This document shows positions 12,741-24,066 of a DNA stretch of 64,000 nucleotides, piece after piece. This stretch comes from Burhinus oedicnemus. Taxonomy: Eukaryota > Chordata > Aves > Charadriiformes > Burhinidae. Made by a program: the position numbers and the translations under genes. Numbering within the stretch: the first letter of the stretch is position 1; every line of letters begins with the position of its first letter. Below the pieces are notes generated by a model that saw only the letters and a list, made by a program, of their open reading frames with translations, searched no databases and was not told the DNA's origin. Where the stretch lies: NCBI GenBank assembly GCA_008921705.1, contig VFFE01007255.1:2877422-2941421 (forward strand), read 5' to 3'.

Positions 12741-13115
12741 GATCACAGAATGGTTTGGGTTGGAAGGAACCTTAAAGATCGTCCAGTTCCAACCCCCTGC
12801 CACGGGCAGGGACACCTCCCACTAGACCAGGTTGCTCAAAGCCCCATCCAACCTGGCCTTGAACACCTCCAGGGATGGGGCAGCCACAGCTGCTCTGGGC
12901 AACCTGGGCCAGTGTCTCACCACCCTCAGAGTAAAGAATTTCTTCCTGAGATCTAACCTAAATCTCCCCTCTTTCAGTTTGAAAACGTTACCCCTTGTCC
13001 TATGGCTCCACTCCCTGATCAAAAGCCCCTCCCCATCTTTCCTGTAGCCCCTTTAGGGACTGGAAGGGGCTATAAGCTCTCCCTGGAGCCTTCTCTTCTC
13101 CAGGCTGAACAGCCT
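12741..13115 (-). mobile_element. CR1 LINE 3' fragment, reverse orientation
   Basis: About 375 bp of the 3' tail of a chicken repeat 1 (CR1) non-LTR retrotransposon, read backwards. It begins with GATCACAGAATGGTTTGGGT, passes through CATCCAACCTGGCCTTGAAC and GGCAACCTGGGCCAGTGTCT, and ends with TCCAGGCTGAACAGCC. These are hallmark blocks of avian CR1. It is 5'-truncated as usual, with no reverse-transcriptase frame, so it is inactive. Confidence 0.95.
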
Positions 13116-14234
13116 CCAATCAGCCAAACATCCCTGTGCAACTCCTCAGTGCAGCCAGCATCCCAGCCGTGGCACGCAAATCCGGGTGCATCCCCGGAGC
13201 AGACATTGCCACATCCTAGTGACACGAAGCCAGGCCCTTTCCTGGGACTCCACGCTGCCAGGTGACGCAGCCGACTGATCCTGGCGCCTCCATCACTACC
13301 CCCTTCACTGTGGACCAGCAACACACCTCCTCACAGCCCAGTTAAACTGGGGGATATCTCTGCCTGACGGAGAGTTTTATGGGAGAGGAGAACACCCCAA
13401 ATGTGAGTACTGTGAAGGGGTCCTGCTAGTCAAGAGCCACTTGGTCCTTCGTACACACGTCCTCACGACAGATCCCTGCAGAAAGTCACTGCTGTTAGCT
13501 CCATCTTCCACACCTGGAAGGAGGGAAACGGAGGCAACGGAGCTGGGTGAGCAGAAAGCCTGTGTCAGAGCAGAGAACGGGGCTGGGCCCTGAGGCCACC
13601 GGCAGCGTTCTGCTGGCTGCTCCTGCCATTGCATCAATTACGGAGCAGAGATCATATCCGAATCAGGGGCTGGGAAACAGGGACAACAATGTGCCTCAGG
13701 GTGACTGTTTAAACGGCAGCGGTTTCAAACGAAAAGCTACAGGAAAGCCAAGGGCTGCCCTGAGGCTCTCACGTCTTGCCAGGGGCTTCCAGTCTCGCTG
13801 TCTTTCGTATAAAAGCCACCTTGGCCTGCCAGGGAGCTGGGGACCCGCTGTGCTGCAGGGGTTTGGCGGGAGCACTGAACCCCACCGATAAAAGTCACTC
13901 CTCAAGGGATGGCAGGGTTAAGAGCCCAGCTCTCGTGGAGCTCAGGGAGCACCAGCCCTGCAGATCCAGACCCAGGACCTGAGCCACTGCACGGGTGTTG
14001 AAAAGGTCTTGATCCAGAGCCTGGCCAGAGGCATGCGGTGCTGGAGCCACAAGGGAGAGCAGCAAGAAGGGGAAGAGCCAAAAAGCAGGAGATCAGAAGT
14101 CACTGCTCAGAAAAAAGCGGGGAAAGCCATAGCCAAGGCCAGAACTGAGTCATCATCCCACCGCTACCAGGGTTTCGCATCCCCTCCTCTGCTTCTTAAT
14201 CATCTGTTATTTGAGGGCGAGTTTTGTTTTATTA

Positions 14235-14255
14235 GGAAAAAAAAAAAAAAAAAAG
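14235..14255. repeat. Poly(A) tract
   Basis: Uninterrupted A run between TTATTAGG and GCGCCTTTT. No adjacent retroposon body is recognisable. Confidence 0.8.
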
Positions 14256-15769
14256 CGCCTTTTATCTGGGTGATTTGCTCTGAGGTGTGTCAGGGACAGG
14301 GGAGGAATCCAAGTTAATTATTACCTGTCAATGCAGCAGCTGGAAAGTGGATGCATTGAGGAGGTCACAAGGCTGGAGATGTGGGATGGGTCTGCAGCAC
14401 AAGGCAAGGTGCAGCCTGCCAGCAGGACCGGCTCCGGGATGCACTGGGAGCCAGGGCAGGAGACAGCAGTGGAGGCAGCACTTCCCAGGGACCAAGGCAG
14501 CGGTCCTTGCCAGCAAGGAGCAACTCAACGCCGGCAGGAGGTCGAAGCGCTGAGGGCCAGCAGGTAAAACACAGAGCCATGCTTCACAAGTGGACCCAGC
14601 ACATACCCATGGAGCCCATCGGCTCCCGCAGCGAGGGACGGAGCTGGGGCGGTGCAGCATGGCTCACCCTCACCCATGTTGGATGAGGCTGCTCTTTGCA
14701 GTCACCCCAAAAAGCGCTCACTCACCAGCCCCGCGGGAGACGTCACCGCCGCGGTTATCGTCGGAGGAGAAGGAAGGGTGTGGGCCGGCCGGGGAGCCAT
14801 GAGGCGCACGGCGTTCCTCGGGCAGCCTTTGGGCAAACACAGCGGCTGGGCACGAACCTCCTTCCTCCCCGGGTCCTGTTTACAGATCCGCTTGGCCCAG
14901 CCTGGGTGTTATTACTGCTAAGTGCACAGATAACGCCATTAAGCAGCTCACTGCCGATAGCAGAGGGGCAAACATCACTCCTAATGTTTAGCAGCTTTCT
15001 CTCAGCCTCTGAGTAAAGGCAGCTGCTCCAGGGCAGAGCAGGGCAGTGATTTACGCGATCGGTTAGTTCAACTCATCCTCACCCTTCCTGTCCCTCTCCT
15101 GCATGCTGGCTTACTCAATGACTTGGTTACACTTGTGTCAACACGTTCAAGTTAAACAGCCGCTCTTCTTCAACATAAAGGCCAAATCAGGAGGATTAAC
15201 CAGTTTCCCAGGGCTTTACAGCTCCTCTGGGTTCAATCTCAGCTCCAAAGCCGGGAGAGGACAAGTCAGGCTAGGAAGGATGCCTCATCGTTGCAGCCCA
15301 GATGCAAAACCACTGGGGCACAGCAGATCCCAGCATTTTATTTCAGGACTATCTTTAAAGGCAAAACCTTCAGTTTCACTCAAACTTGTTTACTCCAGGA
15401 TATATTCAGATTCCTTGCCTCCGTTTCCCAGTTCTGCAGTCACCCCAGTTTAGGACCACATGCACCGAAAACCAGCCAGGTTTGGTAATGTCTCACATGT
15501 AGACCACTGGCTTTGTTCAACAAAGAGGCCACCAAACAGCTCTTGGGAGATCCCAGATCCCTGCTAAGCTCTAGAATGGGGTCCGGAGAAGATCCAGGCA
15601 CCCAGGGGATCCCAGAGCATTGAAGCAAGAAGCAAGGACATGGTCCTCCAAGCAGGCTGGAGATGTTGATGCTTTGGGGGAAGGTAGAACCAATCTAGCC
15701 ACGGGTATTCATGAAAACCTGCCCAGACCAAAGCATCTGGGCTCCCCCCCAGCAGTGCCAGGGTTTGGT

Positions 15770-15821
15770 CAGACATTAAACACAACCGCTTTGCCGGCAG
15801 ACATTAAACACAACGGCTGCA
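15770..15821. repeat. Short direct duplication (about 28-bp unit)
   Basis: CAGACATTAAACACAAC occurs twice in tandem, followed by CGCTTTGCC and GGCTGCATTGGC. It looks like a local slippage duplication. Confidence 0.7.
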
Positions 15822-16679
15822 TTGGCACACACTGAGTGCTCTCACCCGGGAGCAATGGGCCCCTTTTACTCTTGTTTTCCATCCCTTTCGTCACATCCCC
15901 ACGCATGATAACCCGTGCTCCCCCACCCACTCCTACCCCTAATCAGGTTCTTGGGAAGTGTTTCATGGCTGTGAACTCCCAACTCAAGTTGCCAGAACCT
16001 CAGAACTTGGGGGTTCATCCCAGGACACACAGAAAACTCATCTCCTTCCATGGAGAGGTCCAGCCTCTCCTGATGGACCCTCTGGGATCACCAGGCTCAG
16101 CCAGGAATGCCAAATTCCCATTCCCAGCCACAAAACTAGGGGGATCAGCTCACCACGGAGTCCCAAGGCAGAAATCAGTTTGCCCTGCGATGGGAAAGGG
16201 AGCAGGGACAGCACGGCTTGGACCTAGAGCATCCCTGACCCACCTGGCTGAGCCTGTGGGGTTTGCACGCGAGGGTCCAGGTCTGAAGTCAGCATTAACA
16301 GGTCGTAGCTATCACCCCCAAAAGAAGCAACCTTTCTGCCAGAAGCACATCAAATTGGTGTCATCCCTGCACCTAGGCTGGACTGTGAGATTTGTCTTTT
16401 GGGTCAGTTTGGGTATCTACATCCTGGATAAAGGTACAAAGTAACGGCCCGCTTGAGAAAAAACCAAGACCTTAGGATCTACCTAAAAACAAGGGAGTGG
16501 GGAACTCAAGTGGATTTTAGCCAAAACAGTGTGGGTAAGCACTCCCAGCACAAGCCTGTGCCAGGAGATTAGCTCTATACTCGCCTGAGCTACGGCACAA
16601 ATTAGTCACCGCAGCTTGTGGTTTTACCAGTTGGCATATCCTGTGCCGATGCCGTTGACATGGGGCAACCCAGCAGGTG

Positions 16680-16687
16680 TATAAAGG
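16680..16687 (+). promoter_or_regulatory. TATAAAGG, candidate OTOP3 core promoter
   Basis: TATAAAGG stands in GC-rich surroundings 1.7 kb before the OTOP3 start codon. About 300 bp downstream, AGGGAG|gtaagg at 16996/16997 resembles a splice donor, and TTCAACGTGGCAG ending at 18395 resembles the acceptor before the coding exon. Together they could make a TATA-driven leader exon of OTOP3. This is inference from motifs only. Confidence 0.25.
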
Positions 16688-18410
16688 AGCTGATGGCCAT
16701 TGGCTGCCCTTGGCAGAGCCGAGAGCTTCTCACTGAGTAATTAACGTAATGACAATAATAGACCCAAAGTAAACAAGGAGGGGGGGAAAAAAAAAAAATA
16801 AAAAAAAATCAATGGGCTAAGAGCAGAGGCCGCATTCAGCAGGGAGCAGTCCTGACGGATTCTGCCTGCGCCTCCGTCGGCTGGAAAGACTCGCGTGCAT
16901 CCTGGTGGCACTCCAGCAAGTGGCTTTAACATCGGCTGTAACCAAGGCGGCACCAGCAGCGGCTCCCGCTCTGCAGGCGGCAGGAGCTGCAGGGAGGTAA
17001 GGGCCGGGGCTTGGCTGCTCTCGGCAGCCTGCGGCCATGGGGTGAAGGGGCTGGGGCCACGGCCGCGGCTGCTGCGTGCAGCTTGGTGACCTCCCGGTGC
17101 AGCCTGGATGCATTTCCATCTGATCCTTCTGTTCTGATGGTCTCTCCCCTCCCTCCCCTGATCCCAAAGCAGAGTAGTTATGGCCCTAGGAGAGGGGAGG
17201 GCGTTTGCTCCTGCGCTATTAAGTTAGGAGAGTTTTGGAGCCAAATGGGGAAGAGTTTAGGATGAATCTCCGCTAACAGAAGTGCGCTGAATCCCCGGAG
17301 AGCAAAGGGAGACAGAGCACCTCAGCGCACGTGCAAAGGAAGAGGGAAGCACTGCAATTTCAACCCCTTCTCAGACAACTTCTCCCCCAAAACCCCAAGA
17401 CAACTACGTATAATTCCCCCCACCCTCAAACACATCTCAGGGGTGTGCTTTCACTCCGGCCACCCCCACCGCAGCCAAAAAAATCACTCCCTGGAGTGAA
17501 AGTACCTTTCCATTTACTGAATCTACAGAGAGGCTAATCTCGCCTGATTGCTGTACGGGAGCAAGGAGATTTCTCTCTCCTGGGCAATACGGTCCTACTG
17601 AGGTTTGTTCCAAAAGCTAGACAGAAAAACTCCCAGGCTCTGGATGTCTGTCAGGGTCAATCCCTCAAACTCCTCCGGGTCAGGGTGCTCATGGCTCTGT
17701 GCTTTTTCCTCTGTGCTACAAGTAGGAAAAGAAAGAAAACCAGGCGTTAACTCTGTTCCCTTCTCAGCCCTCCTGGGTGGGACACTGCATCTTGGATCAA
17801 AACTTACAGACCCTCTTTTATTCTCTCCAGTTCTGCCACAATTTGTGCGACCATACGAGGAGCGTGGTGTAACTCTCACAGCCCAAAACCACAAGGAAGA
17901 GGTCGGACCCATCAACCAAAATCAAACAGCATTGAATTTTAGAGCAGGTCTGAGCTTGCTCTGTATTTCCACCTAATCCTTACAGCAACAAAGGGAAAGG
18001 AGAAAACCTGAATCCAGGGCTCTACGCAGAGGAGGTGCGAAAGGTGAGGATGGGAACGATTTGGTCACCTCTGGTCCCACCAGCTCCAAGTACCGGTGGG
18101 GCAGGGCAGAGACATCAAATACCTGTTTTAATGCAGGTGTCTCTGCACAGCTTTTGGCAGAAGAGCCTTTTCCCTCAGTGCCCCGCCATGACTTTGTCCA
18201 ATGGGGAAATTTAATGCCTAAGCTGGGCTAAACACCGGTCTCTTTTCCCCTTCGTCCAGCTTCTGGAGAGGGAAGGGGAAGCTGCAAAGCAGGCAAGGGA
18301 GGTCACCACACAAGGGGCTTTTACAACAGAGCACATCTCAGCACGCCCCTCACCATCCTTTTTACTTCTAACCTCCCCTTTGTTCAACGTGGCAGGTGAC
18401 CCCCAGGCAG

Positions 18411-18512
18411 ATGAGCCATGTCGAGCAACAAAGTCTCAAAGCAAAAGCCCTGCCATCACTGCAAGAGCAGGTCAGCCTCAGCCCTACCAGACACCTCCAC
18501 GATCCACTATGA
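18411..18512 (+). other. Overlapping upstream ORF at the OTOP3 start (33 codons)
   Basis: An ATG at 18411, seven bases before the OTOP3 initiator and in another frame, opens a reading frame that ends with TGA at 18510-18512 inside exon 1. If the mRNA 5' end lies upstream, scanning ribosomes meet this ATG first. Neither ATG has a strong context: the upstream one has C at -3 and A at +4, the main one has G at -3 and T at +4. It is not thought to encode a functional peptide. Confidence 0.4.
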
Positions 18513-21500
18513 GAAGTTCTGGCTGTACCGTCACTGCTCTTCAGTGCAGCAGAGGGACAGGCAAGCTCAGAAAGCCGGGCAGCTCTTCTCAGGGCTGCTG
18601 GCCATGAACGTGGTGTTCCTGGGCAGCGCCTTCATCAGCAGTATGATTTTCAACCATGTGGCCATCACGCTGGCAGACCTCTGGATCCTGCTTTCCATCC
18701 TAAAGGTCTTGTGCCTGTGCTGGATCATCTACTACCTGCTGGGCACCAGTCGGCAGCCACACGCAGTGCTGTACCGGGATCCCCACGCTGGGCCGATCTG
18801 GATTCGGGGTAAGTTCTGCTTTTATTTATTATCTCATGCCTTTCCCCTTCTTCTCAGTGCTTGACAGAGAAGATAAAGAAATTCTGTCCCTGCCACTAAA
18901 AGAGCGAGAAGCTACAGGAGATGTAGTTAGCTTGTGGTGCAAGGCTGGGGGAAGACAGGGGCATAACGGATGCCACAGAGAGGAACTAAAGCAACCAGGA
19001 AGGTCTTGAACTTGGCTTCCCTTCAGCCTCCAATGCAACCTCACTCTGCGGTCCCTTCCCAAAGCACAACCCAGGCATCTCCCAGCAAGAGAGCACAGTG
19101 GGAGAGATGTAGGGAAGGTTTTAGGCATGGCCACTTTGCAAGAGGAGAACCACCATCTTTACCCTCTGAAGGCGTCAGCAGCCCCATGCCACCCTGGTCC
19201 TTGTTTAACATCACAGCAGTTCTGTTCCCAGGGGAAGATTCCTGGCCAGTGAGTCACGTCCCAGTGACAACCAGGCTTTCCTGGGAGATTTCCCATCAGT
19301 AGTTGCCCCACTTTGTGAAAGGGCACTTCTCCAGGCAGCCCTGCCTCTGGTCTATTCTGGAGTTTCTAATTAGCACACAGTCTTGTTAACTAAGCGTGGA
19401 GAATGAAAGGGAAGAAAGCTGCAAGGTACCCAAGTACCTAAAGCTGCAGAGAGGTGTCCAAGGTGAAAAGGAGAATCAATTAAAGGGTCCCAGCTTCTGC
19501 AGACTGCTGCTGCCAGAAGCCTCAGCAGACCTGCGTTCATCTCTGGCTTTTTTTCTGCAAGGCAGAAACCACCACCTGCCATTAGCTTACCTCTGTCACT
19601 CCAGGTTGCACAGAAAAGGTCAAATCCCCTGTTCCCACCTTGTATCTAAGCACAAGAAAATACCTTGCCTTGTCTCAACACCTTAAACCAGCCGAAGCAC
19701 ACAACCAGGTTCAGGAACAATGCTCCCCTTTGTTCCCTTGTCTCAAAATCATGAGACTTCCAAAGGGAAAGGCCTCCAGCTCCAGCCACATCCAAGAGGC
19801 ATGAGGTCTCCAGTCCCCAGCTGGGCTCAGATGCTCCACAGACACATCTTTATTTACCGGTGCTTTTGCTGTTTGCCCAGGGTCAGTGCTGCTGTTCGGC
19901 AGTTGCAGCATCCTCCTGAACGTGTTTCAGATCGGCTACAGCGCAATTCTCATCCAGTGCAAATCCAGGGTGGAAATTGTGTTCCCCAGCATCGAGATCC
20001 TTTTTATTTGCACCCAGGTACTACCCCTTCTGGAGACTCGCTTGTTCTCTCTGTCCCATTCCTGGGAGCCCAAGGGGTGGGAGGAAGTGGGGAGACTTGG
20101 GAAAGGGGGTGCACAAGGCATTCTCATGAGCGTTAAAGGCATTAAAGTATCACAAACCATTTCAAGGAGTGTGGGTGGGTGGTATTTATGTGCCAGATTT
20201 GGAGGTAAAGTAGAAAGATCTAGAAAGAAATCCCTCTAGCAATAGCTGATATACTGTAGGATCCAGAAGAGTTTGTTTTGAAGCACTGAAGTAGGGAGAG
20301 GAGAGGAAATTTCAGGTTTTGCCAGCGAGATGTCCGAGACCCAGCCCCTCTCTCCGTTTGCTACGGCACCCCCCCAACAAAACCCTTTGTGCTCAAAAGT
20401 ATCTCACACCATTTGCAACTCGCTACTCTGATACCAGCCCTCCTCTTTCCAGACCCAAAGCCACATTTGAAAAGTAAACTAGCCCCCATCTCAGCAGCAA
20501 ATACCCACGTTCACACAGGACAGAGAAAAGCAGATCTCCTAGATCCACGTTAGGTGCAGGCACACACATACTGCAGTCACCTACGGATGCCAGCACATGC
20601 CCCAACACCGAAACGCAGGTACACACGTGCCCCTGCACCACTCGCACACAGGCAGGTTTGCTCCCACTCGGACACGTGCCTTCTTGCCTTCCTGTCCCTT
20701 TCCCCGACGCGTGCAGCAGGCTGCCAGCTTCACCCTGCTCACGTCGTTACTGTCATCAATTTGCAGGCTTTGTTTCTGTGGCATCACTCTAAGGACTGCA
20801 TTCAAGTCCAGCACAACTTCACCAGGTACAAAAAGGGGAAACTACCTTCTACTTCTCTGAAGAAACTCTTCCTTTCTGCCTATGATCTCCCTTATTCCTG
20901 CTAGAACTGTCTTTGATCTTACACGGACTCTCTGTATTGCGCATCACCCAAGAACCAGGCTATGACTTGACCAGACCCATCCTCCTCCCATTGACCCGGG
21001 CTCCCTTCGGTTTTCGCTTGTGCCTTGGACTGCTGCAAAGCTTGTTGCTTCCTCCTAACCCCAAATACCTTCTCGCTGCATGGCTTAGGGATCAATTCAG
21101 GGACTGGAGGATGAGGTGGGGTATCCTCCCCATTCCTGTCACTGGGAGATGTCTCAGCCTTCCCTCCCTCAACTGCACCCAGATTTAGGCCAGTTTCACC
21201 AGCAAGCCTGGCATTGCCTGCCCTGCTCCTTTGCAAATGGCCAAAACGGGAACGTATTCAGCCATATTCGTGTGTGCGAAGTCACACACCAACGCCCGTA
21301 TGCAGAACAGGCACAAACGCACTGTGTTTGCACCCACCTGTGCATGGGTAACCAAGAAGCAAAGGGCAGCACCACATGGAAGGTGGACACACAGTCAGGT
21401 CACAAACGATCTCCATGGGCAACATACTGTAGAAGTGCCTTTCTCCTCTCCCAGGTGTGGGCTGATGCTGACCATAGCCACCAACCTCCTCCTCTGGCTC

Positions 21501-24066
21501 TTGGCCGTGACCAACGACACCATTCACATGGAGATTGAGTCTCAGCTGCGTGAGGTGGAGCAGCGATTTGAAGGCAAGGCTCCTTTTTCACATCCCTATT
21601 TGTATTAGGCTGACACAGGTGACTTCTAGGGAGACAGCAGTTCTTGATCTCAGTGATTCCGATATCCCAACCAGTTCCTCTAAATGCTGCGACTTCCCTA
21701 TTATTGGAGGTTGTCTCGAGGAGATCACCTGGAGCGGGTGGATCTGCTGTGAAACCCTGGAACTGAGGGCTAGGAAAGGAAAAGCCCACCATAAATTTGC
21801 ATTTTGGCTCACATTTACCTGTCAACTGTCAGCAAAAGAATGGCAGACTAGAAGAGACTCATGTAATTGCCGTGCTTTTCTTTCTGAGGATATGGCAGGC
21901 GGGGGAGAGAGGAGCTACTATTCTAAGGGTAGAGATAAAGGAGGCTTCACTGTGAAGAAAGGGATGTCTCTCTCATCCAGCACCTATGGTGTTGACCAGA
22001 AGGAGCACTACATATTTGGGAAAATACACTTGCTAAACCCTGTTATTCTGAATCCTCGCAGCCTTGAGGACCGAGTGGTAATTACTTAACTTCCTACTGA
22101 CCGCTGTTTCTGAGATACACACAGACAGATGTTGTGCCTGCACACAAGAAACTCCCAAAGATAGCCATGAAATCCAGGCCATGTCCCTCTTAATTGTTGC
22201 CTTCCTTCCTCTTCTCATGCTCTAGGCAACGAGACTGCCTCATGTACATGCCCAAACACAACCATCTGCAAAGTCTTCCAGAAGGGCTACATCCTGCTCT
22301 ACCCCTTCAACACTGAGTACTGCCTCGTCTGCTGCTCCGTGCTGTACGTCATGTGGAAGAACGTGGGGAGACGCATCAGCCACCACCATGTCCCTCACAT
22401 CAAGCCCAAGTTCAAGCTCCAGGGGGTGGTCTTTGGGCCACTGCTGGGCACCATTGCTGTAATCATCGGGATCTGTGTCTTTATGATGTACCAGATCCAG
22501 GCCACTGGCTCAGCCCCCAACCGCCAGGTCTTTGTGATGTATTATTCCTACTATATTGTGCTCCTGCCCCTGATGAGTGTGGGCGCAGTGATTGGGACAA
22601 TCATCCACGCCTTGGAAAAAAAGGAGCTGGACACGCTGAAGAACCCAACCCGCAGTCTGGATGTGGTCCTGTTGATGGGGGCAGCCCTCGGCCAAATTGG
22701 CATGTCTTACTTCTCCATCGTTGCCATTGTGGCCACAGACCCTAGGGACCTGTTGAACAGTCTCATCCTGTCCCATTCTGTCCTCCTCATCTTTCAGAAC
22801 ATCACCCAAAATGTCTTCATCATTGATGGGCTTCACCGGCAGCCCTTTGCACCAGCAACTGAGGCCAGACACACAGGACACACTGAGGAGCAAGCAGTGG
22901 CTTCAGAGCTACCTGGTGAAGAGGAAACCACGACAAGCAGCAACCAGGAGCACATACAGATGTCTCCCGGCAAAGAGGAAGAAATCAAAGAAGAGCAGAA
23001 TCATGAAGCCTACGATCAGAGACGAGTGAACATGCTGGAGCTGGGACAGGAGATCCGGAAAGTTTCTCTGTCCTATATCCATAGTTACTCTCACCTGAGT
23101 TGGAAGAGAAGAGCATTAAGGGAGATCTCGTTCTTCTTGGTTTTGTGCAACATCATAGTAAGTATCACTCTCTCTGCTACATCACAGCTTGGCTAAGCCG
23201 TCATGACCTGTGATACAGACATGCTCTCCTTGTCCTTCTCTTGGGCCACTATTCCAGACAAGAAACCTTTGCCCATCAAGTTTCAAACTACTGGTAAGGC
23301 AAGTCAAAACTGGTTTTGCTGTTAATACTCCACTTTCATAATTATAAGGTCTTTCTTTTAACCTAAGAGTCAAATATGGCTGTTTCCTGGGTGCAGGAAG
23401 GAGACAGCTAATAAATCCTTACATGCTACAATTTTAGTCTCTGAAAAAGTTATCACTCATTCAGGGTGTTTCATGAGATAAGTGGAGAAACATCAGGCAG
23501 CAGCAGTGAGTCTTCGTAAACATGAGTCTCCAGGATTGAAACTCACCCAAAGTACACTGTGCTCTGGGATCTTGAATCAACAGGGATCTTCGCTGCAGCC
23601 TTAATCCAGTGAAAACAAATTGGCCAAGGAAACAGTAAAACCCTGTAGAAAGATGAAGCTGGCTGGGGCAGAATGAGGTTATCATTAGGTTTCCAGGAAT
23701 TCAACAGGATTTGACTTACAGCAAGGAGCCAGCAGCATAACTAGGGGATTTTCCTTCTCTTCCCTGGCAGGGAGACTCCTCTGATACTCTTGAAATATTC
23801 CTACAACCACTTGAGCCAGTGTTGAGATTAGAGTGCAGGTAGGAGACAGTTTGTCATCCTCTGACTTCTGCTCTTTTTTCCTTACACCTCTTTAGCTCTG
23901 GATCATGCCCACATTTGGGGCCCACCCTGTCTTTGAGAATGGACTAGAAAAGTCATTTTATGGCTACTCTACCTGGTTTGCGATCGTGAACTTTGGCCTC
24001 CCACTGGGCGTGTTCTACCGAATGCACTCCGTCGGTGGACTCCTGGAGGTCTACATCACAGCCTGA
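18418..24066 (+). CDS. OTOP3: OTOP3, otopetrin-3 proton channel (6 coding exons, 602 aa)
   Basis: Acid-activated proton channel of the otopetrin family; the chicken orthologue is one of the members with a known cryo-EM structure. Coding exons: 18418-18808, 19881-20017, 20767-20825, 21455-21573, 22226-23157, 23896-24066; total 1,809 nt in one frame. An in-frame TGA at 18412-18414 fixes the earliest start. TM1 is about residues 54-77 and TM2 about 84-107, then DPHAGPIWIR. Exon 4 carries CGLMLTIATNLLLWLLAVTND. Exon 5 holds NETASCTC and an NTT sequon in a Cys-containing loop, MWKNVGR (about 278-284), KNPTRSLDVVLLMGAALGQ (about 374-392), then a Glu-rich linker (about 444-505) and YIHSYSHLSWKRRALREIS. 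Exon 6 ends LEVYITA. Sequence matches human OTOP3. The intron after exon 4 begins with GC, not GT; all others are GT-AG. Exons 2, 3 and 6 equal those of OTOP2 in length, showing tandem duplication. Confidence 0.97.
21574..21575 (+). other. OTOP3: Non-canonical GC splice donor, OTOP3 intron 4
   Basis: Exon 4 ends ...CGATTTGAAG and the intron starts gcaagg; the acceptor is tctag at 22221-22225. Only this donor gives the phase-1 junction that rebuilds the Gly codon before NETASC and keeps the same spacing as human OTOP3. A phase-compatible GT donor exists at 21550 (CTGC|gtgagg) but would delete eight residues. Confidence 0.75.
22849..23034 (+). other. OTOP3: Glu-rich cytosolic linker of OTOP3 (within exon 5)
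   Basis: About 62 residues between LHRQPF and LELGQ, rich in Glu, Gln, Thr and Ser, with clusters such as GEEETTTSS and GKEEEIKEEQ. It links the segment after TM10 to the amphipathic helix before TM11. The human protein has roughly 22 residues here as I recall it. The linker is predicted disordered and in the cytosol. Confidence 0.8.

Larger units (their letters stand above)
10058..18417. other. OTOP2-OTOP3 intergenic interval
   Basis: 8.4 kb with the 3' UTR of OTOP2 and the upstream region of OTOP3. It starts with A- and T-rich tracts (10300-10323, 10905-10933, 10968-10976, and an A-rich AATAAA cluster at 11490-11520), any of which may mark the OTOP2 3' end. A CR1 tail lies at 12741-13115. 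TATA-like motifs occur at 13808 and 16680. A donor-like gtaagg at 16997 and an acceptor-like CAG ending at 18395 could define a noncoding first exon and intron of OTOP3. I recognise no coding exon. Confidence 0.6.

Noticed and set aside
14235..14255. Poly(A) as the tail of a processed pseudogene
   Set aside because: No recognisable retrocopy body upstream on either strand and no target-site duplication seen.
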